In this document: piece by piece, positions 15,436 to 24,665 of the stretch
Layout of the letters: every line of letters starts with the position of its first letter
How positions within the stretch are numbered: the stretch's first letter is position 1
Assembly (NCBI GenBank): GCA_050291465.1
Contig: JBNKJV010000004.1
Span: 156,691 to 220,690, forward strand
From: CBFDBF01 sp050291465
GTDB lineage: Bacteria; Pseudomonadota; Gammaproteobacteria; Chromatiales; Chromatiaceae
Reading direction: 5' to 3'
Length of the DNA stretch: 64,000 nt
Position numbers and translations under genes: made by a program
Notes under the pieces: generated by a model
What the model was told of the DNA's origin: nothing
Database searches by the model: none
What the model saw: only the letters and a program-made list of their open reading frames with translations

Positions 15436-17511
15436 TCACGCAATCCGTCTTTCCGGTCCGGTCTCGTCATCCCCCTGCAGGGCAAGCCGTACGACTCCCG
15501 GGATATCCAGGATCAGCGCCACTGAACCGTCACCCAAAATAGTGGCGCCGGAAATACCCTCAACCTTGCCATAGTTAGCCTCTATGGACTTTATAACTAC
15601 CTGTTGCTGCCCCACCAGGTCATCCACAAACAGACCGCACCAGCCGTCTCCACACTCCACGACCACCAGCAGACCGTCAGTCAACTGCCTGGCCTTTGGG
15701 TTCTTAATCCCAAACACCTCATGCAGGCGAATGATCGGCAGATACTCATCCCGCAGCTTGAAGGTCTCTCCACGACCCGCAACCAGATTGATCATATCCC
15801 GACGAACCTGGATGGATTCGATAATGGATACCAGGGGAACGATGTAGGTTTCCTCGCCGCAGGTCACGCTCTGGCCATCCAGAATGGCCAGGGTCAACGG
15901 CAACCGAATAGTGATAACGCTACCTTTGCCCTTTTCTGATTCGATCTCAATGCCACCGCCCAGCTCGCTGATGTTTCTAAGCACCACATCCATCCCGACG
16001 CCGCGTCCGGAGACGTCGCTGACCCGTTCGGCGGTGGTAAATCCGGGCTGGAAGATGAGTTCGTACACCTGCTTGTCGGAGAGATTGTGGTCTTCCGTGA
16101 CCAATCCCAATTCTCTCGCCTTTTGCAGAATCCGCTCCCGATCCAACCCCTTTCCGTCGTCACGAATTTTCAGAACAATATTGCCGCCGCGATGCTCGGC
16201 GCTTAGCCGGATGGTGCCGGTTTCAGGTTTTCCGGCCTTCACCCGCTCCTCCGGCATCTCGATCCCGTGATCAAGACTGTTGCGCATCAGATGGACCAAC
16301 GGGTCGCCGATCTTCTCGATCACGGTCTTATCAACTTCGGTGGCTTCCCCGGAAATCACCAATTGCGCCTTTTTTCCCAACTTGTTGCTCAAATCATGAA
16401 TCAGGCGCGGAAAACGACTGAAGGCGAAGCTGATGGGCAGCATACGAATCTGCATTACCCCTTCCTGTAATTCCCGGGTATGGCGTTCAAGCTGTTCCAG
16501 GCCTTCACGTAGTCGATCTATCCGGCCCATATGAAAATTCTCACCCAGCAGACTTAACATCGACTGGGTTATCACCAGTTCACCCACCATGTTCATTAAG
16601 GAATCGATCTTATCCGTATCGACCCTGATGGAGCCGGATCCCGTAGCCGCCGTACCACCCTCGCGTCGATCACCTTTCTGCCGATCAGGGGAAGAACGCC
16701 GCCCTTCCTCGCCACGATCCACTCCCGAAGCTTTCTCTATTTCTGCCGTGGCGGATGCCCCGGTACCGACAACCCGAGGTTGTTTCGTCTTCTTGGCGCC
16801 CTTCGGCTGAATCGGCGTTATAATCAGCTCACAATCGCCCTCCACCCAGGAGAAGACCTCGTCCACCGCCTCGCGGGTAACATCTCCGGTGAGACGGAGA
16901 TCCCAGGAGAGGTAGGAATCCTCGGGTTCCAGTTCCGCCAATCGCGGAACCGCGGCGGTATTCGCATCGATTTTCAGATCACCCAGATCCGCCAGCTCGC
17001 GAAGTATCCTCAGGGGATCGTTACCGGTACGCATCATATGAGGCAACGGCCGGAACAGGATGTGCCAACCGACGGGTGCCGCTTCTTCCTCGTCGACCGC
17101 CGTTTCCGGCGCCACCTCCTGCTCTATCGCCAGGATCGCTTCCAGCTCCGCCCGACTCTCCGTCATCTGACCGTCATCAAGCCGGCTCCCTTCCTGTGCC
17201 GCCTTGAGCATATCCCGCAGGGTATCGATCGAGCGCAACAGGGCTTCCACGGCCTCCGGCGTTACCGGCCGTGAACCGTCGCGCATCTCGTCAAGCAGGG
17301 TCTCCATCACGTGCGTGAAATCCGAGATGTCATTGAACCCAAAGGTGCCGCCTCCGCCCTTGATGGAATGGGCAGCACGAAAAATGGCGTTGATCTCTTC
17401 CAGATCGGCGGCGCCCGGATCCATATTCAGCAGGCCGGACTCCATAATTTCCAGTCCTTCGAAGCTCTCTTCGAAGTACACCTTATGGAATTGCGCCATA
17501 TTGATCGCCAT
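15436..17511 (-). CDS. cheA: Chemotaxis histidine kinase CheA
   Basis: The ATG at 17511 has AGGG nine bases upstream; an earlier in-frame start at 17634 would overlap cheY by 74 bases and adds unrelated residues. Domains in order: Hpt (P1) with the phospho-acceptor His48 in 'AAHSIKGGGG', a CheY-binding-like P2 (about residues 150-250), P3 dimerisation ('DSLMNMVGELVITQS'), P4 kinase with N box 'MRNSLDHGIEMPEER', G1 'IRDDGKGLD' and G2 'GRGVGMDVV', and P5 CheW-like regulatory domain. It autophosphorylates under receptor control and passes phosphate to CheY and CheB. Confidence 0.94.
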   Translation of the reverse strand: MAINMAQFHKVYFEESFEGLEIMESGLLNMDPGAADLEEINAIFRAAHSIKGGGGTFGFNDISDFTHVMETLLDEMRDGSRPVTPEAVEALLRSIDTLRDMLKAAQEGSRLDDGQMTESRAELEAILAIEQEVAPETAVDEEEAAPVGWHILFRPLPHMMRTGNDPLRILRELADLGDLKIDANTAAVPRLAELEPEDSYLSWDLRLTGDVTREAVDEVFSWVEGDCELIITPIQPKGAKKTKQPRVVGTGASATAEIEKASGVDRGEEGRRSSPDRQKGDRREGGTAATGSGSIRVDTDKIDSLMNMVGELVITQSMLSLLGENFHMGRIDRLREGLEQLERHTRELQEGVMQIRMLPISFAFSRFPRLIHDLSNKLGKKAQLVISGEATEVDKTVIEKIGDPLVHLMRNSLDHGIEMPEERVKAGKPETGTIRLSAEHRGGNIVLKIRDDGKGLDRERILQKARELGLVTEDHNLSDKQVYELIFQPGFTTAERVSDVSGRGVGMDVVLRNISELGGGIEIESEKGKGSVITIRLPLTLAILDGQSVTCGEETYIVPLVSIIESIQVRRDMINLVAGRGETFKLRDEYLPIIRLHEVFGIKNPKARQLTDGLLVVVECGDGWCGLFVDDLVGQQQVVIKSIEANYGKVEGISGATILGDGSVALILDIPGVVRLALQGDDETGPERRIA

Positions 17512-17560
17512 CGATAATGCCCTCAGAACCTCTTGTTCAACCGGACTCGCCTGACCCGGG

Positions 17561-17923
17561 CTATCCCAGGACCTTGCTAACCGTGGCCAGCAACTGGTCC
17601 GGATTAAAAGGTTTGACAATCCAGCCGGTGGCACCGGCCTCCTTTCCGGCCTGCTTCTTGTCGTTTTTCGATTCGGTAGTCAGCATGAGCAACGGCGTGA
17701 ACTTGAAATTGGGTAACGTCCGCAACTCCTTTATAAGCGTGATCCCGTCCATGTTGGGCATATTCACGTCGGTGATAACGAGATCAAACGCCTGTTCCCT
17801 GGCGATACTCAGCGCTTCATCTCCGTCGGCCGCCTCAACCACCACATGCCCCGCCCCCTTAAGGGTAAACGCGACCATCTGACGCATTGAGGCGGAATCA
17901 TCAACTGCAAGAATGCTGGCCAT
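17561..17923 (-). CDS. cheY: Chemotaxis response regulator CheY
   Basis: A 120-residue single receiver domain with all functional residues: D8/D9 for Mg, phospho-acceptor D52 in 'VITDVNMPNMDG', T82 in 'LMLTTES', and K104 in 'WIVKPF'. AGGAG lies eight bases before the ATG. It is the first gene of the operon, just downstream of an AT-rich region with a 17-base palindrome. Phosphorylated CheY binds the flagellar switch; no flagellar genes are in this window. Confidence 0.94.
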   Translation of the reverse strand: MASILAVDDSASMRQMVAFTLKGAGHVVVEAADGDEALSIAREQAFDLVITDVNMPNMDGITLIKELRTLPNFKFTPLLMLTTESKNDKKQAGKEAGATGWIVKPFNPDQLLATVSKVLG

Positions 17924-17959
17924 ATTTTTCTCCTAATTCTGCGTTCCATAACCTATTGT

Positions 17960-17976
17960 TATAAATAGTATTTATA
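17960..17976. promoter_or_regulatory. 17-base palindrome in the cheY promoter region
   Basis: TATAAATAGTATTTATA is a perfect dyad around the central base, 37 bases upstream of cheY. It sits in a short AT-rich stretch and overlaps where the -10/-35 elements of the operon would be. An operator or an AT-rich promoter element are both possible. No FliA (sigma28) box was found for this operon. Confidence 0.35.
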
Positions 17977-18192
17977 GCCAATAGTGGCCAAAACAGGTTA
18001 CTGCCGGGATCGCTCCGGATCCCGTCTTCCGGAAACACGCCGCAACACTTACCGCCGAGCCGGCCCTCCGGTACATAAGGTGTAGCGTCTTTAAAAAATC
18101 AATCTTTAGGCGGAATCCGAAGTTTTTCCTGCACTTGCGGCTCCTGGAAACGCTATGATTGACCTTAATCGCCGATGGGAGACCCGGAACCT

Positions 18193-18552
18193 ATGGAAAA
18201 CTACAAACTTGTCCTGCCCGGACACCTCAATCACTATGGCTACCTGTTCGGAGGTTATCTCCTGCAATGGGTGGACGAAATATCCTGGATCGCCGCCAGC
18301 ACGGAATACCCGGGATGCAACTTCGTAACGGTCGGTATGGACAAGGTGGTATTCCGCAGGTCCATCCACAACGGCGCCTTGCTGCGTTTTGTGGTGGATA
18401 AACTGGAGGAGGGGAATACTTCGGTGAAATACGAAGTGAACGTCTACTGCAATGACGTCGATTCAGGAGAAGAAAAGAATTTCTTCTCCACTTGCGTCAC
18501 CTTTGTCTGCCTTGATAACAAGGGGGAAAAGCGGTCTCTCGGGCAGGGATAA
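18193..18552 (+). CDS. Hotdog-fold acyl-CoA thioesterase (YciA/ACOT type)
   Basis: About 119 residues from the ATG at 18193, six codons inside the longest frame; this start has CGGAA nearby, whereas the earlier ATG has none. The hotdog signature is 'LNHYGYLFGGYLLQWVDEISWIAAS', with Asp of the 'WVDE' helix as the expected catalytic acid, and 'VTVGMDKVVFRRSI' as the central strand. Such enzymes hydrolyse acyl-CoA in the cytosol; chain-length preference cannot be read from sequence. It is transcribed divergently from cheY, and converges on the TerB-like gene. Confidence 0.85.
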   Translation: MENYKLVLPGHLNHYGYLFGGYLLQWVDEISWIAASTEYPGCNFVTVGMDKVVFRRSIHNGALLRFVVDKLEEGNTSVKYEVNVYCNDVDSGEEKNFFSTCVTFVCLDNKGEKRSLGQG

Positions 18553-18598
18553 CCGTACCCTGGGGCGGATCCCTGTCCGCACCGGGATGACGGATGGC

Positions 18599-19555
18599 CT
18601 ATATGGGATCTATTCCCAGGCTGAGCGCTATCAGGGCCAGGACGCCCTTTTCTTCCTTGCTGACCTTGTTTCCGAATCCGAGGAAACCGCCGGATGCCTC
18701 GGCAATTTCTTTCCCGATCATCAACAACGATGTCTTAAAAGCCAACCCCTCCTCCGGAGACAAATTATCGTCAATGACTCTTCTCAGAATTCCCAGCTCT
18801 TCTATATAGTTAAGGTCGCTGTTTGCCATATTTGTAACAATGGCTGCCGAGTCATTGATCACTTCCTCGGCGATACGCTTAATAAAGTCACTTCTCAGTT
18901 TGTCCGGATCCGAAAGCACCTCGGCAAACGATATAAGTTCCTTCTTATCCATCTTGCCGTCCGCCCCCGCGACCAGAAAAAATACCAGAAACGGCGACTG
19001 CTTTAATGCAGCGTAATCCTCCGATGATATATCCGCGTTACTCTCTTCGGAAAAATCGGCCGTATCTCCCGCCTGATCGACATACTTTTCATCCCATATC
19101 TTCCCTCCCTGCGGATGGGATTCAATGCCGTCAAAAAATGCATCCACAAGCGAATCAGATCCATCGTTCGGGATACCATCCAGCCTCGTCAGCTGCAAAC
19201 GATGTACTGCAAATCCCTTTGGATGTCTGGCATTCCTATAGGGAATAATAAACTGGATCTGTTTCTCAATATCATCCGCAAACCTGACGTCAACTATCAG
19301 GGCGTCAGTTTTCCCGCTGTCCAATGTAACAAACCCGTCCTTAATGAAAGTCGCTCCTAATACACCCTCCTCAAGATTCGACATTTTTTGTTCGCCCAAC
19401 TCCATAGCCTGTTCCGGATCCATAACCAGACGCTGCATTGCATGGGAATTATCAGACTTCAAATACCCGAAAATCGGCATAAGCGTCTCTCCGGATGAGA
19501 CGCTCCAGATTGCATGAGACGCCATCTCTCCCGCCATTTTTAGTGTATTTTCCAT
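18599..19555 (-). CDS. Protein with C-terminal TerB-like domain, 318 aa
   Basis: The C-terminal half (from about residue 185) is a helical domain with 'FLVFFLVAGADGKMDKKELISFAEVL' and a second acidic helix-turn ('FGNKVSKEEKGVLALIALSLGI'). This resembles TerB/TerB-like domains, where acidic residues can bind metal. The N-terminal half (about 180 residues) is beta-rich and was not recognised; it contains 'AHAIWSVSSGETLMP'. No signal peptide is present, so it is probably cytosolic. No other ter genes are nearby, so tellurite resistance should not be assumed. Confidence 0.6.
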   Translation of the reverse strand: MENTLKMAGEMASHAIWSVSSGETLMPIFGYLKSDNSHAMQRLVMDPEQAMELGEQKMSNLEEGVLGATFIKDGFVTLDSGKTDALIVDVRFADDIEKQIQFIIPYRNARHPKGFAVHRLQLTRLDGIPNDGSDSLVDAFFDGIESHPQGGKIWDEKYVDQAGDTADFSEESNADISSEDYAALKQSPFLVFFLVAGADGKMDKKELISFAEVLSDPDKLRSDFIKRIAEEVINDSAAIVTNMANSDLNYIEELGILRRVIDDNLSPEEGLAFKTSLLMIGKEIAEASGGFLGFGNKVSKEEKGVLALIALSLGIDPI

Positions 19556-19664
19556 TCCTTACTCCAATGCGCTGGACAGGGACGCTGTGACATGGATTCC
19601 CCGCTTCGTTCGAAATGACATACGATCAAAGACTCCTTTATCTTTGGCTATAGAGTGCCGCTAG

Positions 19665-21215
19665 CTACGGGTTATTCTCCTTAAAACTTTCCAGAATTTG
19701 CAGCATCTCATTGTAGTTCCGGTCAAAACGTGAATTATGGGTCCACGCCATCAATTTATAGAAATCGTTCCGCCCTTCTATCGCCGCGACAAGACCTTTG
19801 ATTGCCACATTATCCGAATACCCGCTAAAGGAGAATAGATATGCCGGAGCACTTCCGACAGGGTGCGGACCATATTTCTCGAACTTAACGTCGCCAAAAT
19901 CCGTGAACGCATACTCCATCAGAAGATCCGTATAGGCATCCACACCCATATTTGGGTCGAAGTCCTGTTTTGTCTCTCTAACCAGAACAAGTCCTATATC
20001 ATCCTTCTCATTGATATAGGCGATTTCCGCGCCTTCCAGGTGCATCGGTTGCCAATCCCCCGCGGACAGGGTCAAGGACGCCACCCCGCTTTCCGAGGTG
20101 ACCTCTCGGGTACCCGTCGTCGCCTCCTCCTGTTGCGATGCCATGGGTGTCGACGCCCCTCGGCACCTGGCAGGACGGTATCTTCTCTCCAGGCTGCCCC
20201 CTTCGCAGTCCCAGTAGACCTTCTGGTCAATGATCTCCGGTGTCCAAACCATAGTCTGACCATCCAGGGAGGGATCCCCCCTCAGCTCTATCGTCATGAC
20301 CCCGCCGGGCGCGATAGTCAACGCGGCGATTCCAGGGGATTGTACGGCTTCAGGCAGTCCTATTTCCGCGTTGTTTGAGGGAATCAAACCGGTTTCAGAA
20401 ACGACGCTCTCCACCTTATCCCGGTACACCTTCGACTCCACAACCACCTCACTTACTTTGGCCCGCAGCACATAATCGTGGTAAGCGGGAATAGCTATGG
20501 CCGCCAGAATACCGACCACGAATACAAACAGAAATATCAGCACAACGGCAACCACGGCACCTTGCGCTCTTACATTTCCGTATTTCGCCTCCCATCGCTC
20601 CTTTGGGGTAAAAAGGAAGACGATGGCCTCGATAATCGCTACCGGCCACATCAATGCGATGAACAGAAAATACAACGCCCCCCACCATTGACCCAGGTAT
20701 ATTCGGTGGGCGCCTATCCACCCCAGAAATATCGCCAGAACCGCCGCCACATACTTATTGCGGGGTTTGCCCGCCTCCTGGCTCATACCACAACGGGGGC
20801 ATCTACGCATGCTCGGCGCCACGGGCACGCCGCAGTTCGGGCAAAAACGTGTATGTTGGGAGGGTGGCGGACTTCCTCTATTGGGGGCGGGCTGCTCCTG
20901 TTTGGGGGACAGAAGTTGGGTAATTTCCTCATCGGCAGTGCCCGACTGGCCTTCCCTCGGCTCCAGAATCAGGGTCTCCTCCAGACTGGGCAAGGGCGGG
21001 TCCGCCTTGGCCACAACCCCGATCGATTCCATACCTTCAATATATCTTTGCGCGGCCGCCTCATCCAACCCCTTCTTGATGGTGACGGGTTTGCCGCTGA
21101 ATAACCTGTCCGCCTGGACATCCGTCAGTTTCATCAGCTGGGTCAAATGCTGCTTTACCGCAGGCACCTCATATCCAGGCAACACCTCACCCGCGAAGAT
21201 AATCCGGTACTCCAT
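19665..21215 (-). CDS. Fusion protein: N-terminal module, zinc ribbon, TM2, pilin-like, lipoprotein-like domain
   Basis: 516 residues with an unusual domain order. Residues 1-75 are a small module ('FAGEVLPGYEVPAVKQHL', 'LFSGKPVTIKKGLDE', 'SIGVVAKA') also found at the start of the channel protein encoded at 60285-62600. Residues 125-142 form a zinc ribbon (CPNC...CPRC), 152-204 a TM2 domain ('FLGWIGAHRIYLGQWWGALY'), and 221-260 a type IV pilin-like helix ('VVGILAAIAIPAYHDYVLRA') followed by a pilin-like globular part with a Cys pair. The last 140 residues are a beta domain of unknown type. There is no prepilin peptidase site, since the pilin helix is internal. Function unknown. Confidence 0.75.
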   Translation of the reverse strand: MEYRIIFAGEVLPGYEVPAVKQHLTQLMKLTDVQADRLFSGKPVTIKKGLDEAAAQRYIEGMESIGVVAKADPPLPSLEETLILEPREGQSGTADEEITQLLSPKQEQPAPNRGSPPPSQHTRFCPNCGVPVAPSMRRCPRCGMSQEAGKPRNKYVAAVLAIFLGWIGAHRIYLGQWWGALYFLFIALMWPVAIIEAIVFLFTPKERWEAKYGNVRAQGAVVAVVLIFLFVFVVGILAAIAIPAYHDYVLRAKVSEVVVESKVYRDKVESVVSETGLIPSNNAEIGLPEAVQSPGIAALTIAPGGVMTIELRGDPSLDGQTMVWTPEIIDQKVYWDCEGGSLERRYRPARCRGASTPMASQQEEATTGTREVTSESGVASLTLSAGDWQPMHLEGAEIAYINEKDDIGLVLVRETKQDFDPNMGVDAYTDLLMEYAFTDFGDVKFEKYGPHPVGSAPAYLFSFSGYSDNVAIKGLVAAIEGRNDFYKLMAWTHNSRFDRNYNEMLQILESFKENNP

Positions 21216-21258
21216 AGCTCCCCCCTATTCCCTCATATATGAGTAAACTGGCACCTAC

Positions 21259-21519
21259 CTACTTGCACTCTTTTTCGGCAATTTTTTTCAATTCATTAAT
21301 CTTATCCTGGCCTTCGAAGGCAGTGCAGTTCCCCAAGGCGTTTTCAGAGCTGTACCTTTTCTTACAGGAATCCAGAACGGCTTTCTCCTGCGCATCGGTA
21401 AGATGAAAAAACCCGACTGCCAGATAATCCTCACACTGCTCCGCGGTGAGCTCCCCCGCGCAGGCTCCAACCCCGTAGACCGACAACGCAACCATCAAAG
21501 AAACGGCAAGTTTATTCAT
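21259..21519 (-). CDS. Small secreted Cys-containing protein
   Basis: The ATG at 21519 is used because GAGG lies four bases upstream and the product then begins with a signal peptide (MNKLAVSLMVALSVYGVGACAG). The longer frame from 21588 adds a basic leader that would mask it. The 86-residue product has five or six Cys in pairs ('EQCEDYL', 'LDSCKKR', 'GNCTAF', 'EKECK'), suggesting disulphides in the periplasm. No family was recognised. Confidence 0.65.
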   Translation of the reverse strand: MNKLAVSLMVALSVYGVGACAGELTAEQCEDYLAVGFFHLTDAQEKAVLDSCKKRYSSENALGNCTAFEGQDKINELKKIAEKECK

Positions 21520-21683
21520 TCCTCTTCTCCTGACTCTTGTTGTTATTAATCCCGCGATTTTTCGCAAAGGCACGTTCGTTTCCGGCATACTATCCGTTAT
21601 TCAGTATTGCGCACCACACCCCGGATACAGATCAGTATACTCCATTCATTTAGCGCGCTTTTCAAGTATAGCCGGAGCCCCCG

Positions 21684-21716
21684 CAAAAAAGGCCCGGCTG
21701 CACACCAGCCGGGCCT
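21684..21716 (-). terminator. Rho-independent terminator of the papain-type peptidase gene
   Basis: An 11-pair GC-rich stem (AGGCCCGGCTG/CAGCCGGGCCT) followed on the minus strand by six U, 43 bases past the stop at 21759. Confidence 0.8.
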
Positions 21717-21758
21717 CTTCCGTTCTCGTCGGGCAACCCGTCAACCCGGGCTGTACCT

Positions 21759-22676
21759 TCAAATACCAAATTGTTTGGTATCCACCCAGTCCATGCTGAG
21801 CAGAGACCAGAAGTCCAGCGCCAGCTTGTTCAGAACATACTCATAAGGCAGCCACCCGTAGCCCTCATCCCCCCAGGTGGTACCCCAGGAGTTACGGATG
21901 AGAAGTGCGCCCGTGGTGGTTTTGTTGCACTGGGTATTCTTCAGCTTCTTTCCATCGTCATAACCCACCGCGACTATTGCATGTCCCCACTCCGCCTGTT
22001 CGCCTTCGCAGGGATAAGGTATACCTCCCTTTACGTTACAGGAATCGAACGACGGGAATCCCCAGAATCCGAACATGGAGGGAATACCCGCGACCAGGTA
22101 CTTCTTGACGCTCTCCAGGACCTTGTCCCCCGGCACGTTGGCTCCTAGAGGATCATGACAAAAGTACTTCAGCGCCTCATAGTTATCGGCGATGGCATAT
22201 ACGAAGCCCGGCGGCTCATTATCGAAGTCCGGATCGGCGTCAGTGTAGGGCCAGTACTTCTCATCCGGCACACCACAGAGCCTGAGTGCACCCATGGTGT
22301 CCCTTAACCAGGCTCCCGTGTCGCCAGTCACCTGCATCAGATTGCGGGTCGCCTTATATATAAAGAGACGGGAGCCCTCCATGCTCTCTCCGAACGCCCG
22401 GCGCTGAAAGTATTCCACTATCCCGACCGCGGCATGTGCGGTGCATGCTCCAAGAGCTTGTTGGTTCTCGATCGGCGAACACCACTCCCTAAGATCGATG
22501 GTTTTTGGAAGCGCCTTCATCCCCTTGCTTTTCGGCAACCCCAACTTCTTCACCATACCGGAGATTTCAGGCTCCGCTTCCGTATAATCCCGTAGATCCG
22601 GCATGGGCGGCAGCCATCCCGTACCCCTGGTTTTTCCCATTTCCGGCATTGCCGCTGATCTGTATCGTATGTACAT
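21759..22676 (-). CDS. Papain-like (C1 family) cysteine peptidase
   Basis: 305 residues with the C1 catalytic set: oxyanion Gln and Cys in 'IENQQALGACTAHA', His in 'EWGHAIVAVGYDD', Asn in 'LIRNSWGTTWGDEGYGW'. The mature-like domain begins at 'TIDLREWCSPI' near residue 60, after a short N-terminal region that could act as a propeptide. No signal peptide is visible, although the first 25 residues are basic and Met-rich. Bacterial members of this type are often secreted or cell-associated peptidases. It is flanked by a strong terminator and probably transcribed alone. The substrate is unknown. Confidence 0.88.
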   Translation of the reverse strand: MYIRYRSAAMPEMGKTRGTGWLPPMPDLRDYTEAEPEISGMVKKLGLPKSKGMKALPKTIDLREWCSPIENQQALGACTAHAAVGIVEYFQRRAFGESMEGSRLFIYKATRNLMQVTGDTGAWLRDTMGALRLCGVPDEKYWPYTDADPDFDNEPPGFVYAIADNYEALKYFCHDPLGANVPGDKVLESVKKYLVAGIPSMFGFWGFPSFDSCNVKGGIPYPCEGEQAEWGHAIVAVGYDDGKKLKNTQCNKTTTGALLIRNSWGTTWGDEGYGWLPYEYVLNKLALDFWSLLSMDWVDTKQFGI

Positions 22677-22795
22677 CCCTATTCCTCCATTCCTGATAAT
22701 TCACTCCCGGGGCAACACTCCCCGCGATTATAATACTCCGCTACCGATACTCGCTATTTTCCTGTGATTCTCTTCCTCTTCTCCTCATATCATGC

Positions 22796-23326
22796 TTACG
22801 CATCAAACCTCTGAGCGCCTTGTTGATCATTCCTGTCAAACAGGTCTCCCAGTATATTAAGGCGCTTCTCAATATTTTCCTGCCCCCGATTCTTATTGTG
22901 CATAAGAATCTGGCCCGATGAGATTATCAAGTATTCCTTTCCGCTCATCCCAAGTTTTTTGATGTTGATCTCATTCTCCAATATGCCGCAGAACTCTTTT
23001 GCTGCCTCGATATCATATGCTTCATTACTGAACACCGAAACAGGATAGTCCCGGAACAGACCTCTAAGCCTCAGCGTCAATCCCAGAGTAGGGAGTTTAT
23101 TGCCGACTGAGAAACTGATGTTCTTCGGAAATCGGAAATTCTGTACCCAAATTTGGCAAAAAGGACAAAACGGATACAGCTCTATTCTCATATTTCTGTA
23201 TTGGAACTTTACACAATAATGACAGGTGGCAAATGCGCTAAATGACGCACATATCTTCTCTACTTTGCCGTCGAATTTTTCCGCGACCGAAAGTGCGAGA
23301 TCTTTGGATTTCCTTTTTGAAAACAC
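22796..23326 (-). CDS. Hypothetical protein with C4 zinc-binding motif
   Basis: 176 residues. A C-x2-C pair in 'TCHYCVKF' and another in 'FCPFCQIW', 20 residues later, form a likely rubredoxin- or ribbon-like zinc site near residues 34-57. The rest is mixed alpha/beta with no recognised motif. It is AT-richer than its neighbours, is divergent from the APP1-type gene, and has no obvious terminator. Function unknown. Confidence 0.55.
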   Translation of the reverse strand: MFSKRKSKDLALSVAEKFDGKVEKICASFSAFATCHYCVKFQYRNMRIELYPFCPFCQIWVQNFRFPKNISFSVGNKLPTLGLTLRLRGLFRDYPVSVFSNEAYDIEAAKEFCGILENEINIKKLGMSGKEYLIISSGQILMHNKNRGQENIEKRLNILGDLFDRNDQQGAQRFDA

Positions 23327-23430
23327 TTTTTCGCTCCATCACGGTCTAATTGCGATGTAAAATACTAGAAGTGTAGCAAATAGCGATACCCGGTAATGCC
23401 CACCAGCGACGTTTTTTGAGGACTAAAGGC

Positions 23431-24648
23431 GTGCAACAAGAATCCAATACCACCACCAGATCCGATTCTGCGAGAGAATCCCGTAGCCCCTATTGTTTGT
23501 CAAAGATCTTCCTCTTCCTGCTGCTTGCCGGCTTTTATACTCAAAGTATAGGCGTACCTCCCGCATCCACCGACGCTGAGGAATTGGTGACCATTTATAA
23601 CACCTATGGATACAAACAGGACGGTGAGTGGGTGATCCCTGTCCGCATCTGGGTGCACGAGAAACCTGATCTTGTTCGGCTTGGACTGGCCGTCGCGGCG
23701 CGAAAATATCTGGCGGAAAAGGCGGGGATAAGCGGTCCAAACGACTCCGAAAAACTGCTTTTTCGGCAGCGGACGGAGGGTTTCATCGCAGACAGTGAAT
23801 CCAGGGAGCGAGTTGTAATCGAGTTCGATCAGGACGTGGAACACCACAAGTTTGAAATCACGAACGGGGATGACGACACCGGAACGGATCGAAACGGAGG
23901 CCTGGAAGGTACCATACGCCTAAGCGAGGAAACCGCCGACAGATTGCTCCGTGCGCAGCAATCGAATCAGGGGTGGCTCCGGCTGCATACGGTATCGGAA
24001 GACCATTACGGCATCGGATTTGTGAGGCTCATCGAACCCACGGGACTTTCGATAATCTCGGACATCGATGACACCGTTAAAATCACGGGTATTCCGGAAG
24101 GCGAAGAAGTGGTCCTTCGCAACACCTTTTTCCGCGATTTCACCGCCACCCCCTGTATGGCCGAGATGTACGCGGGTTTTGGTGAGAACACGGCCTTTCA
24201 TTATGTATCCGGAGGTCCCTGGCAGATGTACGGGCCGCTGGTGGAATTCCTGTTTTCGGAATCCGCTGGATTCCCCCATGGCAGTATCCACATGAAGAAC
24301 GTACGCACCAACCCGTTCGAGAAAGAAAGCTACCAGGATATCTGGACCCTGGTTGCCAACGGATCACAGCAGGCGACTTTCGACCAGAAGATTTCTCAAA
24401 TAACCACGCTTCTGAACCGTTTCCCCGGCCGGGACTTCGTACTTATCGGCGATTCCGGTGAGAAGGACCCGGAGGTGTTTAGAAAGATCCGTCAGGAGTT
24501 TCCGTCTCAGATCCGGGAAATTATAATTCGCGTGGTTACTGACGACAGCGCAAACGACCCCTACCGCCTGGATGGAATGACCAAAATCCCGGCAGATACA
24601 GGGGAATCCCTGTCATGCGGAGAGATCTACAAGGCCGCCCTGCCGTGA
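23431..24648 (+). CDS. APP1-type phosphatidate phosphatase-domain protein (DUF2183)
   Basis: The GTG at 23431 has AGGA eight bases upstream and is preferred to a TTG at 23416. A hydrophobic segment (about residues 22-43) is a signal or anchor. The C-terminal half carries the HAD-like D-x-D-x-T motif in 'ISDIDDTVKITG' (D211, D213, T215 in this numbering), then 'FHYVSGGPWQMYGPL' and 'FVLIGDSGEKDPEVF', the other two phosphatase motifs. These are the hallmarks of the yeast App1 catalytic domain, which dephosphorylates phosphatidate. Bacterial members are usually exported or membrane-bound. The lipid substrate in this organism is an inference. Confidence 0.85.
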   Translation: MQQESNTTTRSDSARESRSPYCLSKIFLFLLLAGFYTQSIGVPPASTDAEELVTIYNTYGYKQDGEWVIPVRIWVHEKPDLVRLGLAVAARKYLAEKAGISGPNDSEKLLFRQRTEGFIADSESRERVVIEFDQDVEHHKFEITNGDDDTGTDRNGGLEGTIRLSEETADRLLRAQQSNQGWLRLHTVSEDHYGIGFVRLIEPTGLSIISDIDDTVKITGIPEGEEVVLRNTFFRDFTATPCMAEMYAGFGENTAFHYVSGGPWQMYGPLVEFLFSESAGFPHGSIHMKNVRTNPFEKESYQDIWTLVANGSQQATFDQKISQITTLLNRFPGRDFVLIGDSGEKDPEVFRKIRQEFPSQIREIIIRVVTDDSANDPYRLDGMTKIPADTGESLSCGEIYKAALP

Positions 24649-24665
24649 GACGCCCCCGGTGCCGG

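Noticed and set aside
18599..19555. Tellurite-resistance locus based on the TerB-like domain
   Set aside because: No other ter gene is near, and TerB-like domains occur in many unrelated proteins.
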